The notes under the pieces were generated by a model. The model was given only the letters and a program-made list of their open reading frames with translations. It did not search any database and was not told where the DNA came from. The position numbers and the translations under genes are program-made. Source: Sutterella parvirubra YIT 11816 (GTDB lineage: Bacteria > Pseudomonadota > Gammaproteobacteria > Burkholderiales > Burkholderiaceae_F). From it: a stretch of DNA of 7,394 nucleotides. This document shows, in pieces, positions 1 through 6,504 of this stretch (positions are counted from its first letter, which is position 1; each line of letters opens with the position of its first letter). The DNA lies in NCBI RefSeq assembly GCF_000250875.1, contig NZ_JH604953.1, positions 10,339 through 17,732 on the forward strand. The letters run 5' to 3'.

Positions 1-1
1 G

Positions 2-94
2 TCCGCTCTCCCGATCCGGGAAGCCGCTCAAGATGCCGCTGAGGTTGACGCCGAGCAGGCCACATCGGTCCCCGCTCCCGAACGGGAGGCGTAA
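2..94 (+). CDS. Probable C-terminal tail of an upstream gene (partial)
   Basis: The frame starting at base 2 is open from the left edge and ends at TAA (92-94). It encodes about 30 residues rich in Ala, Glu and Pro, ending PAPEREA. About two thirds of its codons end in G or C, broadly like the genes that follow, and the composition suits a disordered acidic tail. No family can be named from so little. The reverse strand is also open across this stretch with high GC at third positions, so a minus-strand gene is a real alternative. The plus reading is preferred because it ends cleanly before the gap in front of the next plus-strand gene and because the minus reading lacks a convincing start with a ribosome binding site. 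Confidence 0.4.
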   Translation, partial: SALPIREAAQDAAEVDAEQATSVPAPEREA

Positions 95-216
95 GGGTGT
101 GACCTGCGCCCGGGTACGGTTTTGACGGCTCTTCACCCCCGAGATGCTTCGAATCCGGGTTGTTCCGAGGAAATTCCTTTCCGCCGGGCTCACACTTTTG
201 CGTACGCCTCAGGCAA

Positions 217-253
217 AATGCGTGGAATTTTGTTTTAAGTACTTCTACGCATT
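217..253 (+). promoter_or_regulatory. 11-bp stem-loop abutting the transporter's Shine-Dalgarno
   Basis: The arms are 217-227 (AATGCGTGGAA) and 243-253 (TTCTACGCATT). They pair over 11 positions with a single G-U pair, around a 15-base AT-rich loop. The Shine-Dalgarno GAGGAGA (254-260) begins at the very next base, and the start codon follows at 269. The right arm can alternatively pair TACGCA (246-251) with TGCGTA (199-204), which is part of the palindrome GCGTACGC (200-207). Two mutually exclusive folds are therefore possible. It may be an RNA element controlling access to the ribosome binding site, or a DNA operator if transcription starts inside it. The sequence does not match an FNR box or a riboswitch I recognise. 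Confidence 0.5.
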
Positions 254-268
254 GAGGAGAACAACAAG

Positions 269-1657
269 ATGCTCGGCATCGTTCTTGTCGCTTTGGGCGT
301 GGCGGCCGCGGCCTACCTCGTCCTGAAACGCTTCTACGCGCCGATGGCGCTCCTGATGGTGGGCGCCGCCCTCATCGTCGTCATGGGGTTCGTGACGGGT
401 GAACCGGTCGTCACCGGCAAATCCGCCACCAACACCTTCACCTTCGACGTCGTCCAGGTGATGACGAATCTTCTGAAGTCCCGCGCGGCGGGGCTCGGCA
501 TGAACATCATGGTCGTTGCGGGCTTTGCCGCCTACATGGACCGCATCGGCGCCACCAAGTCGCTCGTCAACCTCTGCACGAAGCCGCTCGAAAAGATCCA
601 CGCCCCGTACGTGCTCCTCGCGCTCGCCTACGTCGTGGGGCAGTTGCTCAACGTCTTCATCCCGTCCGCGACCGGTCTCGGGATGCTCCTGATGGTGACG
701 CTCTTCCCGCTCTTGGTCTCCCAAGGGGTGTCCAAATACTCCGCCGCCGCGGCCATCGCGACCGCATCGGCCCTCGACCTCGGTCCCGCGTCCGGGAATT
801 CGCTCCTTGCGGCGGAGCTCTCCGCAATCCACGTCATGGAGTACTTCTTCGACGGTCAGCTCCCGATCGCGGTCGTCGTGCTCCCGCTCTGCGCGATCGC
901 GCATGCGTTCCTCCAGCGCCAGTTCGACATCAAGGACCGCGCCTTGGGCCGCTTGACCGACGCCGACTTCACGGCGCAAGCCGTCGAAGTGAAGGGCGCC
1001 GCCGCCCAGCGCACGTCTCCCGCCTACTACGCGCTCCTGCCGCTTCTTCCCGTCGTGCTCCTCTTCGTCTTCTCGAAGTTCGTCTACGCGGAAGTGCGCC
1101 TGGAGCTCATCACCGCGATTCTCTTCTGCTGCTTCACGGCGTTCGTGGTCGATCTCTTGACGCGCCGCACCCCGAAGGAAGTCGTCGCCGACACCAAGGC
1201 GATCTTCGAAGGCATGGGGAAGGTCTTCACCTCCACCGTGATCCTCATCATCTGTGCGGAAGTCTTCGCCGAGGGCTTGAAGCGCACCGGCGGCATCGAC
1301 GCCATCCTCACCTGGGCTTCGCAGATCGAAGGCGCGGGCGGCGTCGCCATGCTCCTCATGATGATCGGCATCATGGCGGTCGCCTCCTTCGTCACCGGGT
1401 CGGGCAACGCCGCCTTCTTCGCGTTCTCGCACTTCCTGCCGCAGTGCGCGAAGTCGGTCGCGTGGGAGACGATCGTTTTGGCCGCCCCCGTGCAGCTCGC
1501 CTCCGGGATCGCCCGCTCGATGTCGCCGATCTCGGGCGTCACGATGGCGGTCGCGGGCTTGGCCGGGATCTCGCCCTTCGAGCTCGTGCGCCGCACGCTC
1601 CCCGTGATGGTGCTCGCGCTCTTCCTCACGATCCTCGCATCGGTCCTCTTCGTCTAA
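269..1657 (+). CDS. dcuC: DcuC-family anaerobic C4-dicarboxylate transporter
   Basis: This inner-membrane carrier belongs to the DcuC family, whose E. coli member exchanges or exports C4-dicarboxylates and mainly drives succinate efflux during fermentation. The 462 residues match the family length (about 460). The protein is hydrophobic almost throughout, with roughly 12 or more membrane segments, the first at about residues 1-20. Conserved Gly/Ser/Asn-rich stretches that are probably transport-site loops are visible: PSATGLG (132-138), GPASGNS (172-178), TGSGNAAFF (from 376) and SGIARSMSPISG (from 412). The start at 269 is set by a strong Shine-Dalgarno, GAGGAGA (254-260), 8 bases upstream. 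The stem-loop directly in front of it suggests translational or operator control. The peptidase gene follows on the same strand after 195 bases, so co-transcription is possible but not certain. Family assignment is firm. Substrate and direction are inferred, since DcuD-like and other DcuC-superfamily members look similar. Confidence 0.88.
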   Translation: MLGIVLVALGVAAAAYLVLKRFYAPMALLMVGAALIVVMGFVTGEPVVTGKSATNTFTFDVVQVMTNLLKSRAAGLGMNIMVVAGFAAYMDRIGATKSLVNLCTKPLEKIHAPYVLLALAYVVGQLLNVFIPSATGLGMLLMVTLFPLLVSQGVSKYSAAAAIATASALDLGPASGNSLLAAELSAIHVMEYFFDGQLPIAVVVLPLCAIAHAFLQRQFDIKDRALGRLTDADFTAQAVEVKGAAAQRTSPAYYALLPLLPVVLLFVFSKFVYAEVRLELITAILFCCFTAFVVDLLTRRTPKEVVADTKAIFEGMGKVFTSTVILIICAEVFAEGLKRTGGIDAILTWASQIEGAGGVAMLLMMIGIMAVASFVTGSGNAAFFAFSHFLPQCAKSVAWETIVLAAPVQLASGIARSMSPISGVTMAVAGLAGISPFELVRRTLPVMVLALFLTILASVLFV

Positions 1658-1709
1658 AGGACGAATGGACTCCGCGAGGGATCAAACCCTGAGGAAACCT
1701 TGAAATCCA

Positions 1710-1736
1710 CGCCCGTTTGAGCCATCTCAGCGGGCG
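1710..1736 (+). other. Terminator-like hairpin without T-tract after the transporter gene
   Basis: CGCCCG (1710-1715) pairs with CGGGCG (1731-1736), and inside it TGAG (1718-1721) pairs with CTCA (1726-1729) around the loop CCAT. A small TT/G internal loop separates the two stems. It lies 52 bases past the transporter stop. No run of T follows, so it is not a standard intrinsic terminator. It could pause or attenuate transcription, or protect the 3' end of the transporter message. Confidence 0.35.
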
Positions 1737-1744
1737 CGGCTTCC

Positions 1745-1767
1745 ATCCGGCGGATAATTCTCCGGAT
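1745..1767 (+). promoter_or_regulatory. Inverted repeat framing a -10-like hexamer upstream of the peptidase
   Basis: ATCCGG (1745-1750) and CCGGAT (1762-1767) are perfect inverted copies. Between them lies GATAAT (1753-1758), a five-of-six match to the sigma70 -10 element. A second overlapping pair, CGGA (1751-1754) and TCCG (1761-1764), has the hexamer at its centre. No good -35 lies 16-18 bases upstream. If this is a promoter, it would need an activator or be weak, and the symmetric repeat would be the natural operator. It would give the peptidase gene its own promoter with a leader of roughly 85 bases. Confidence 0.25.
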
Positions 1768-1804
1768 TCACTCCAATCACCCCATTCTCCACAACGACCA
1801 ACCC

Positions 1805-1824
1805 GGACGGGCTCAGGTCCGTCC
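1805..1824 (+). promoter_or_regulatory. 8-bp tetraloop hairpin in the peptidase leader
   Basis: Bases 1805-1812 pair with 1817-1824 (GGACGG with CCGTCC, then a G-U and a C-G pair), closing on the loop TCAG. The hairpin ends 16 bases before the Shine-Dalgarno GAGGA (1841-1845), and the spacer is A-rich. There is no T-tract, so it is not a terminator on this strand. A 5' stem of this kind can stabilise a leader or modulate translation; the function here is unproven. Confidence 0.35.
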
Positions 1825-1852
1825 CACCCGAAAAACCGAAGAGGAACCCAAG

Positions 1853-3118
1853 ATGACGCAGCAGCTCCCGCCCCTCAACGCTTCCATCGCCGAGCATGCT
1901 CAAAAGCTCGCCGCCCGACCCGAAGTCGCGGCGGCCTTGGCCGACCTCAAGGCCAACGCCCCGGAAGCGATGAAGCTCCAAGTGCATCTCTGCGAAATCC
2001 CCGCGCCCACCTTCCACGAAGAAGTCCGCGCGGCCGAGATCCAGCGCCTCATGAAGTCGTACGGCCTCGAAGACGTGCAGATCGATGAGATCGGGAACGT
2101 CGTCGGCCGCCGTCCGGGGAAGGGGAACGGCCCGCTTCTCGCGATCGGCGCCCACATGGACACGGTCTTCCCGGAAGGGACGCCCATCAAGGTCCGCCGT
2201 GAAGGGAACCGCTACTACGGTCCCGGGATCGGCGACAACTGCTCGGGGCTTCGCGCGATGCTCGAAGTCCTTCGCGCCATGCAGAAGGCGAACCTGGAAA
2301 CGGAAGGCGACATCCTCTTCATCGGCACGGTCGGCGAAGAGGGGAACGGCGACATCCGCGGATCCAAACATCTCTTCAACACCCGGAAGGACATCGACGG
2401 CTTCCTCGCCGTCGACAACACCGACGTCACCCGCATCCTCCACACCGCGATCGGCGCGCACCGCTGGCGCGTGACGGTGCAGGGCACCGGCGGCCACAGC
2501 TACGCCGCCTTCGGGAAGGTGCCGTCCGCGATCCACGCGGTCTGCATGGCGGGCGCGAAGATCGCGCACATCAAGGTGCCCGAAGCGCCGGTGACGACCT
2601 TCACGATCGGGACGATCAAGGGGGGCACCTCGGTGAACACCATTGCGCCTTCCTGCTCCGTCGACATCGACGTGCGCTCGTTTGAAAACGGCCCCATCGA
2701 AGCGATCGACAAGCAGATCGTCGCCGCCTTCCAGGAAGCGATCGAGGAAGAGCACCGCATCTGGGGGATCACGGACCCGGAGAAGAAGCTCAACCTCATC
2801 GTCGAGCAGATCGGCGACCGCCCGGCCGGGATCCGTCCGCACGACTGCCCCGTCATTCAGGCCTCGCGCGCGGCGCAGAAGGCGCTCGGGATCGAATTGA
2901 AGAACTACGGCGCGTCCTCGACCGACGCCAACATGCCCGTTTCGCTCGGCATCCCCGCGACGTGCCTCTCGGCCGGCGGCTGCCAGATGAAGTCCCACAC
3001 GATCCACGAGTACTACGACGACATCGTCCCGCATCTCGGGCCGCAGCTCGTCCTTCTCACGGCGCTGGAACTCGTGGGGCTGAAGGGTGAAACCCCGACG
3101 CTCCCGAAGCGGTCGTAA
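1853..3118 (+). CDS. M20-family zinc metallopeptidase (M20/M25/M40 type)
   Basis: This 421-residue protein is a co-catalytic two-zinc hydrolase of peptidase family M20, which includes aminopeptidases, dipeptidases and N-acyl amino acid deacylases. The expected ligands are visible in order: H101 in GAHMD, with the companion D103; the bridging D128 in GIGDNCSG; general base E162 and ligand E163 in GEEGNGD; D188 in AVDNTD; and H382 in SHTIHE. H215 in GGHSYAAFG is the usual dimer-interface histidine that reaches into the partner's active site, and a lid/dimerisation domain spans about 205-315. There is no signal peptide, so it is cytoplasmic. The start is supported by GAGGA (1841-1845), 7 bases upstream. 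The gene follows the dicarboxylate carrier on the same strand and ends in a strong terminator. All catalytic residues are present, so it should be active. Its substrate cannot be read from sequence; a PepT-like di- or tripeptidase or an amidohydrolase are both possible. Confidence 0.88.
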   Translation: MTQQLPPLNASIAEHAQKLAARPEVAAALADLKANAPEAMKLQVHLCEIPAPTFHEEVRAAEIQRLMKSYGLEDVQIDEIGNVVGRRPGKGNGPLLAIGAHMDTVFPEGTPIKVRREGNRYYGPGIGDNCSGLRAMLEVLRAMQKANLETEGDILFIGTVGEEGNGDIRGSKHLFNTRKDIDGFLAVDNTDVTRILHTAIGAHRWRVTVQGTGGHSYAAFGKVPSAIHAVCMAGAKIAHIKVPEAPVTTFTIGTIKGGTSVNTIAPSCSVDIDVRSFENGPIEAIDKQIVAAFQEAIEEEHRIWGITDPEKKLNLIVEQIGDRPAGIRPHDCPVIQASRAAQKALGIELKNYGASSTDANMPVSLGIPATCLSAGGCQMKSHTIHEYYDDIVPHLGPQLVLLTALELVGLKGETPTLPKRS

Positions 3119-3144
3119 GCGTCGCGTCCGACAACTCCAGATGA

Positions 3145-3184
3145 ACGAAGCCCTCCGGTCCGCTGGCCGGAGGGCTTCGTTTTT
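3145..3184 (+). terminator. Intrinsic terminator of the peptidase gene
   Basis: Bases 3145-3158 (ACGAAGCCCTCCGG) pair perfectly over 14 positions with 3167-3180, extendable by a G-U and a C-G pair around a CGCT loop. The T-tract (3180-3184) follows immediately. The stem begins 27 bases after the peptidase stop. The convergent minus-strand gene also reads toward it. In that direction the bases after the stem are TTCATC rather than a T-run, so termination of the opposing transcript would be weaker. Confidence 0.9.
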
Positions 3185-3257
3185 CGAAGAAGCTGAAGAG
3201 TGGAAGAGGGCGGGGCCGCGCCGTGCGATTCCACGCGGCTGCTCCCGTCTCTACGCC

Positions 3258-5786
3258 TTACGCGTCCTCAAAGGGAATGGCGCGCAGGCGGATCGAGGGC
3301 GAATCGAATTCGCCCGGCACCACCTTGACCACACCCTTCTTGCCGGGCTTCTTCACCTTGCGCTCGTTCCTAAGCTTCCGCAGGTGCGCGAAGACCGGGA
3401 TCTCGAAGGGCGAGCCCGGGAGCAGGGCCTGTTCTTCCGTCGGATTCGCTTCGAGGTCCGTAACGAAGGCCTTGGCCTTCGCAAGGAGGTGCGTCATCAG
3501 GAGCACGAGCTTCGGATCCTGGTCGCCCAGCTTCGCGACGGATTCGGGCAGGAGCACGATCCACTCTTCGGCGTACTCGGGCATCGGGCGCTTCTGGGCG
3601 CGCGAGATGCGCGTCACCTCGTCGGCGAGGCCCACGGTCACCATGGCGCGGTTCCCGTCCTTTTCCAGCACCGCCACGCCCAGCTCCCCGTCGTCGCGCA
3701 CGTTGACGATCGCGCCGAACGGGTGGTACATCGGCGCGAACCAGTCGAAGTTGCGGCGCCAAAGGGCGTTCCCGTGGTTGTGAAGGACAAGAAGCGCCTG
3801 GACCGCGCGATAGTCGTCCATCGTGACCGCGCCGGTCTTGCCGTTCAAGAGTTCCTGAAGAATGATCACCGTATCCGGGTTCAACCACGGGTAGAGGTGC
3901 ATGAGCGGCTGGAAGTCCGGGTGGCAGGAACCTTCGGTGGTGGTGAGAAGCTTCGAGGCCGCCTCCCAGTCGACCACCGCGTACTTCGCCGCAAAGCGCC
4001 CGAGCGCCGCCTTCATGCGGTTGATCTTGGTCTCCGTCCACCCCTCGCGGTCCTTCGCGACGCAGGTCGGGCGGGCCGCCACGCGCTCGTAGTAGTTCAT
4101 GAGAAGGTTGACGTAGCCCTGGGGCGTCACCGTCACCGGGGCGGATTCGTTCGCGGCGTCAAGGGTCGAGTGGCCCGGGTCGACCAATTCGGTCCCGTCC
4201 GCGTCCGTCGCTTCGGTCGAAGCGGGAAGAGGCGCGGGGGCGACGGCGGCTTCAGGCGATTCGGGCGCTTCGGGCGCGTGGATGCGGCCCATGACGCTTC
4301 GGAGATTCCAAGTCGGGAACCCGGCGTCCGCAAAGAGCTTGTTCAAGGGCGCGAGCTTCCCGTCCGCCTTCGTGAGGTCGTTCACGGGCCAGCCCAAGGG
4401 GGCGGAGCAGACCGCGACGTAGAGCCCGAGCGTCAGGCGCCGGAGCGCCTCGACGAAATGCCGGTCGCCGAGGCTCGATGCCGCGTCCTCGGTCGCCGTG
4501 AACGCTTCCATGAGGCGCATGAGGGACGCACGGTCGGAGTCCGCGGGCTTCTTCGACCAGCGCTCGTTCATCGAGACGACCGAAAAGGCTTCCGCCATGC
4601 GGCAGAAAAGCTCCGTGGGCGATGTCTTCTTGTAGGAGGTCTTGCGGCGCTCCGCCTTGAAGGCTTCAGCGCGCTCGGCCAAAAGGACCTTCGCCGCGTC
4701 GATGTCCTTTTCGCGCTTCGCGATCTCCTCTTCAGACCCCGTGAGGTCGACGCCGAAGCTGATGAGCGAATCGCGACGCGCTTGGAGGCACGTGCCCAAA
4801 ACGGCCATGAAGTCTTCCGGGCGGCCCTTCTTCGGGTCGGCCTTGAGTTTCACGAGCTTTTCGAACTTCCCCAACGCGTCGGGCGTCTCTTCGGCGACCC
4901 CCGCGCAGAACTTCCGGAAGTTGTCCGTGACGAGCGACTTCGGGAGGCCGCAGTCCTCCGCAAACCCGCCGTAGTAGGCGCCGAAGCGCTCCATCTCGTT
5001 TTCGACCGCCACGCACCCGGCCCAGAGGACCGCCTGCGCGAAGGCCTCATACGCACGTCCGCCCGCGCGCAGGAGCGGTTCCTTCTCGGGGTGCCCGAGC
5101 GACCAGAAGCAGCGCGCGGCGACAGGCATCCCGAGCGCGCCGCGGGGTTCGTCGCCGACCTCGATCAAAAAGAGCGTCGCGGCCAGGGCGTCCGCCGTCA
5201 CCGCGTCGGTCTTGCGAAGCTTCGCCCAGAGGGCGTCGGTCGGGTCGCGCAGTTCCGGCATCAGCCTCCCGACCACCTCCCGGATGCGCGTCATCTGGAC
5301 CGAAGGCTTGTTGATGAGCGACTGAAGGACGGCCAGATAGAAGCGGGGGTCCGCCTCAAAGCCCGCCTTCTGCGCGCGGAAGAGCTCCAACTCCGCATCC
5401 GACCCGGGCGTGCGGCGGGTGAGCGAAAGGAGCACGTACCCGAACTTCGCGAGCGCGTCGTCCAGCTCGGCCGACCCCGTCTCCTTCGTCTTCGCGGCCC
5501 ATTCGGCAAAGCGCACCTGCGCGTAGGCCGAGTGCTTGAGGCTCGTCCCCAGGTACGTGAGGGCGGTCTTCAGGTCCTCGGGGATCTCAAGCGCCTCGTA
5601 GTCTTCTCGGGTCGCGCGGCGCACGGGATTGATCGCGAGGAGCAGCGCTTCGCGAAGCGGCCCCGTGAGGCGCTTGTCCTTCACGATGCGCTCGCGGAGC
5701 GCGTCGTGGGGAAGAAAGTCGTAGGCGAAGCTCGGATCGAGCAGATGCTCGGCGCAGGCGGAAAGCGCCGCGGACGGAGTCGTCAT
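3258..5786 (-). CDS. Uncharacterised 842-residue two-part cytoplasmic protein
   Basis: I do not recognise a family. The protein has no signal peptide or membrane segment, so it is likely cytoplasmic. Residues 1 to about 500 are mostly helical in character, with a charged, probably coiled-coil stretch near 350-387 (from GSEEEIAKREK). A Pro/Ala/Glu-rich linker, probably disordered, runs from about 503 to 553. A second domain with several Trp and Tyr residues (MNYYERV, NFDWFAPMYHPFG) fills about 555-800. The C-terminus has a basic patch, KVKKPGKKG (810-818), before a final IRLRAIPFEDA. The basic patch could contact nucleic acid or membrane, but that is inference. The start at 5786 has AAGGA (5797-5793) 6 bases upstream, and TAA is at 3260-3258. 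Codon use matches the neighbours, with no sign of recent transfer. A palindrome about 65 bases upstream may be its operator. No catalytic motif is obvious. The reading frame is secure; the function is unknown. Confidence 0.8.
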   Translation of the reverse strand: MTTPSAALSACAEHLLDPSFAYDFLPHDALRERIVKDKRLTGPLREALLLAINPVRRATREDYEALEIPEDLKTALTYLGTSLKHSAYAQVRFAEWAAKTKETGSAELDDALAKFGYVLLSLTRRTPGSDAELELFRAQKAGFEADPRFYLAVLQSLINKPSVQMTRIREVVGRLMPELRDPTDALWAKLRKTDAVTADALAATLFLIEVGDEPRGALGMPVAARCFWSLGHPEKEPLLRAGGRAYEAFAQAVLWAGCVAVENEMERFGAYYGGFAEDCGLPKSLVTDNFRKFCAGVAEETPDALGKFEKLVKLKADPKKGRPEDFMAVLGTCLQARRDSLISFGVDLTGSEEEIAKREKDIDAAKVLLAERAEAFKAERRKTSYKKTSPTELFCRMAEAFSVVSMNERWSKKPADSDRASLMRLMEAFTATEDAASSLGDRHFVEALRRLTLGLYVAVCSAPLGWPVNDLTKADGKLAPLNKLFADAGFPTWNLRSVMGRIHAPEAPESPEAAVAPAPLPASTEATDADGTELVDPGHSTLDAANESAPVTVTPQGYVNLLMNYYERVAARPTCVAKDREGWTETKINRMKAALGRFAAKYAVVDWEAASKLLTTTEGSCHPDFQPLMHLYPWLNPDTVIILQELLNGKTGAVTMDDYRAVQALLVLHNHGNALWRRNFDWFAPMYHPFGAIVNVRDDGELGVAVLEKDGNRAMVTVGLADEVTRISRAQKRPMPEYAEEWIVLLPESVAKLGDQDPKLVLLMTHLLAKAKAFVTDLEANPTEEQALLPGSPFEIPVFAHLRKLRNERKVKKPGKKGVVKVVPGEFDSPSIRLRAIPFEDA

Positions 5787-5850
5787 GTCGGGTCCTTGTG
5801 ATGTTGGGAAATGGATGGCCGAAGCTTATCACGGCGGTAGCTTTTTTCAG

Positions 5851-5864
5851 TACCCGATCGGGTA
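5851..5864. promoter_or_regulatory. Perfect 14-bp palindrome, candidate operator
   Basis: TACCCGATCGGGTA reads the same on both strands. It lies 65 bases upstream of the start of the 842-residue gene. On the minus strand a weak -10-like GATAAG (5830-5825) would put the palindrome across the -35 region, where a repressor or a class II activator would bind. A further CCCGAT occurs at 5871-5876, 18 bases from the CCCGAT inside the palindrome. A perfect uninterrupted palindrome suits a dimeric helix-turn-helix regulator. No regulator gene is in the window. Confidence 0.45.
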
Positions 5865-6000
5865 GAAACGCCCGATATGGACGGGATTCTTTCGCCGTTG
5901 AGGCTTTGCGGAGACAGTTTTCGAAGAGGGTGTGGAGGAGAGCGCCTGGAGGGTCGGTCGGATGGCCGGGCGGATGGTGGGTGAGGGCACCGGACGATGG

Positions 6001-6026
6001 GCGTGTGGTCGGCGTGTGGTCGGCGT
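6001..6026. repeat. 11-bp tandem repeat, about 2.4 copies
   Basis: GCGTGTGGTCG occurs at 6001-6011 and again, identically, at 6012-6022, followed by a partial third copy (GCGT). It is in the non-coding stretch upstream of the autotransporter. A unit of 11 bases is close to one helical turn. It may be a simple slippage product; no function is evident. Confidence 0.7.
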
Positions 6027-6191
6027 CTTCACCCGGACGGGGTCGAGACGGCCTCTCTTTGACGGCGCTGCGTGTTTTGGGGTTCTTTTCCGGAGGGAGA
6101 TACCTTCAGCCTACGCAAAACATTCTACCGTACAGTATCAAATTTGCATCCCGTCTGAAATTGGGCAGGTCATGTCGTTTCGGACCTCTGA

Positions 6192-6249
6192 AACGCTTGA
6201 TGACGGTCTTGGAGCCGCCCGAACCCCCTAGGGCGGACAGAAAAGCGTT
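6192..6249. repeat. Nested inverted repeats upstream of the autotransporter
   Basis: The outer arms AACGCTT (6192-6198) and AAGCGTT (6243-6249) enclose the inner arms CCGCCC (6215-6220) and GGGCGG (6231-6236). The inner loop holds most of the palindrome CCCTAGGG (6226-6233). AAAGCGT recurs at 6263-6269, exactly 21 bases from its copy at 6242-6248, which is two helical turns. The arrangement could be a cruciform, a long RNA hairpin in an autotransporter leader, or clustered protein sites. There is no T-tract to make it a terminator. Confidence 0.4.
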
Positions 6250-6504
6250 CACTTACCGGCGGAAAGCGTCGAAATTTGACGGCCGGTTTTCGGCGTGTGA
6301 AGAAAACACCACAGCATTCCTTCCGCCCCAGGGAATCCGGGGTTTCGACGAAATTCATGCACTTAGGGCTTACCCGATGTCATGCAATCGTCCCGACGGA
6401 TGAGCCGCGCGCCGAAAACGTGATATTTCCTCGCCTCCCGCGTGAGCCGATCGCCGCAGAAAGACGGTAGACGGAGACCCCACGCGATTTGGAGCTAAAG
6501 AGAA

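Larger units (their letters stand above)
5787..6504. other. 718-base non-coding divergent control region
   Basis: This gap separates the divergent starts of the 842-residue gene and the autotransporter. I see no credible gene in it: its open frames have no family resemblance and their residue make-up is unlike the flanking genes. From the left it holds the 14-bp palindrome (5851-5864); a G-rich stretch (about 5930-6045) with an 11-bp tandem repeat; an AT-richer block (about 6100-6380) with the nested inverted repeat at 6192-6249; and a leader ending in GGAG (6491-6494). The 9-mer TTTGACGGC, which contains a -35-like TTGACG, occurs at 6058 and 6275. Neither copy has a convincing -10 at the right distance, so I do not fix a promoter. 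No tRNA, riboswitch or terminator is recognisable here. Confidence 0.6.

Noticed and set aside
245..1432. 395-residue minus-strand open frame opposite the carrier gene
   Set aside because: It encodes a very charged, Arg/Asp/His/Glu-rich product typical of an antisense shadow, while the plus strand encodes an unmistakable membrane carrier.
1727..3034. 435-residue minus-strand open frame opposite the peptidase gene
   Set aside because: It is a shadow of the M20 gene, whose metal ligands are all present on the plus strand. The composition is Arg/Asp/Val-rich with no recognisable domain.
3087..5801. 904-residue open frame on the plus strand, antisense to the 842-residue gene
   Set aside because: It starts inside the peptidase gene and runs through the intrinsic terminator. 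Its product is dominated by Arg, His, Val and Asp, as expected of the complement of a GC-rich gene, and it has no ribosome binding site or family resemblance.
5822..5847. Weak plus-strand terminator: AAGCT/AGCTT followed by six Ts
   Set aside because: The stem is only 5 bp with a 12-base loop, and no plus-strand gene reads into it.
6276..6306. Promoter from TTGACG (6276-6281)
   Set aside because: No acceptable -10 lies 16-19 bases downstream (TGAAGA or AAGAAA at best), so only the -35-like motif is reported.
6329..6343. Hairpin between CCCC and GGGG around AGGGAATCC
   Set aside because: It is a 4-bp stem with a 9-base loop and no T-tract, which is expected by chance in GC-rich DNA.
5798..6403. 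201-residue plus-strand open frame (and a nested 99-residue one from 5932) in the long gap
   Set aside because: The residue make-up is unlike the real genes and third-position GC bias is lost through the AT-richer part. There is no convincing ribosome binding site or family resemblance, so it was treated as non-coding.
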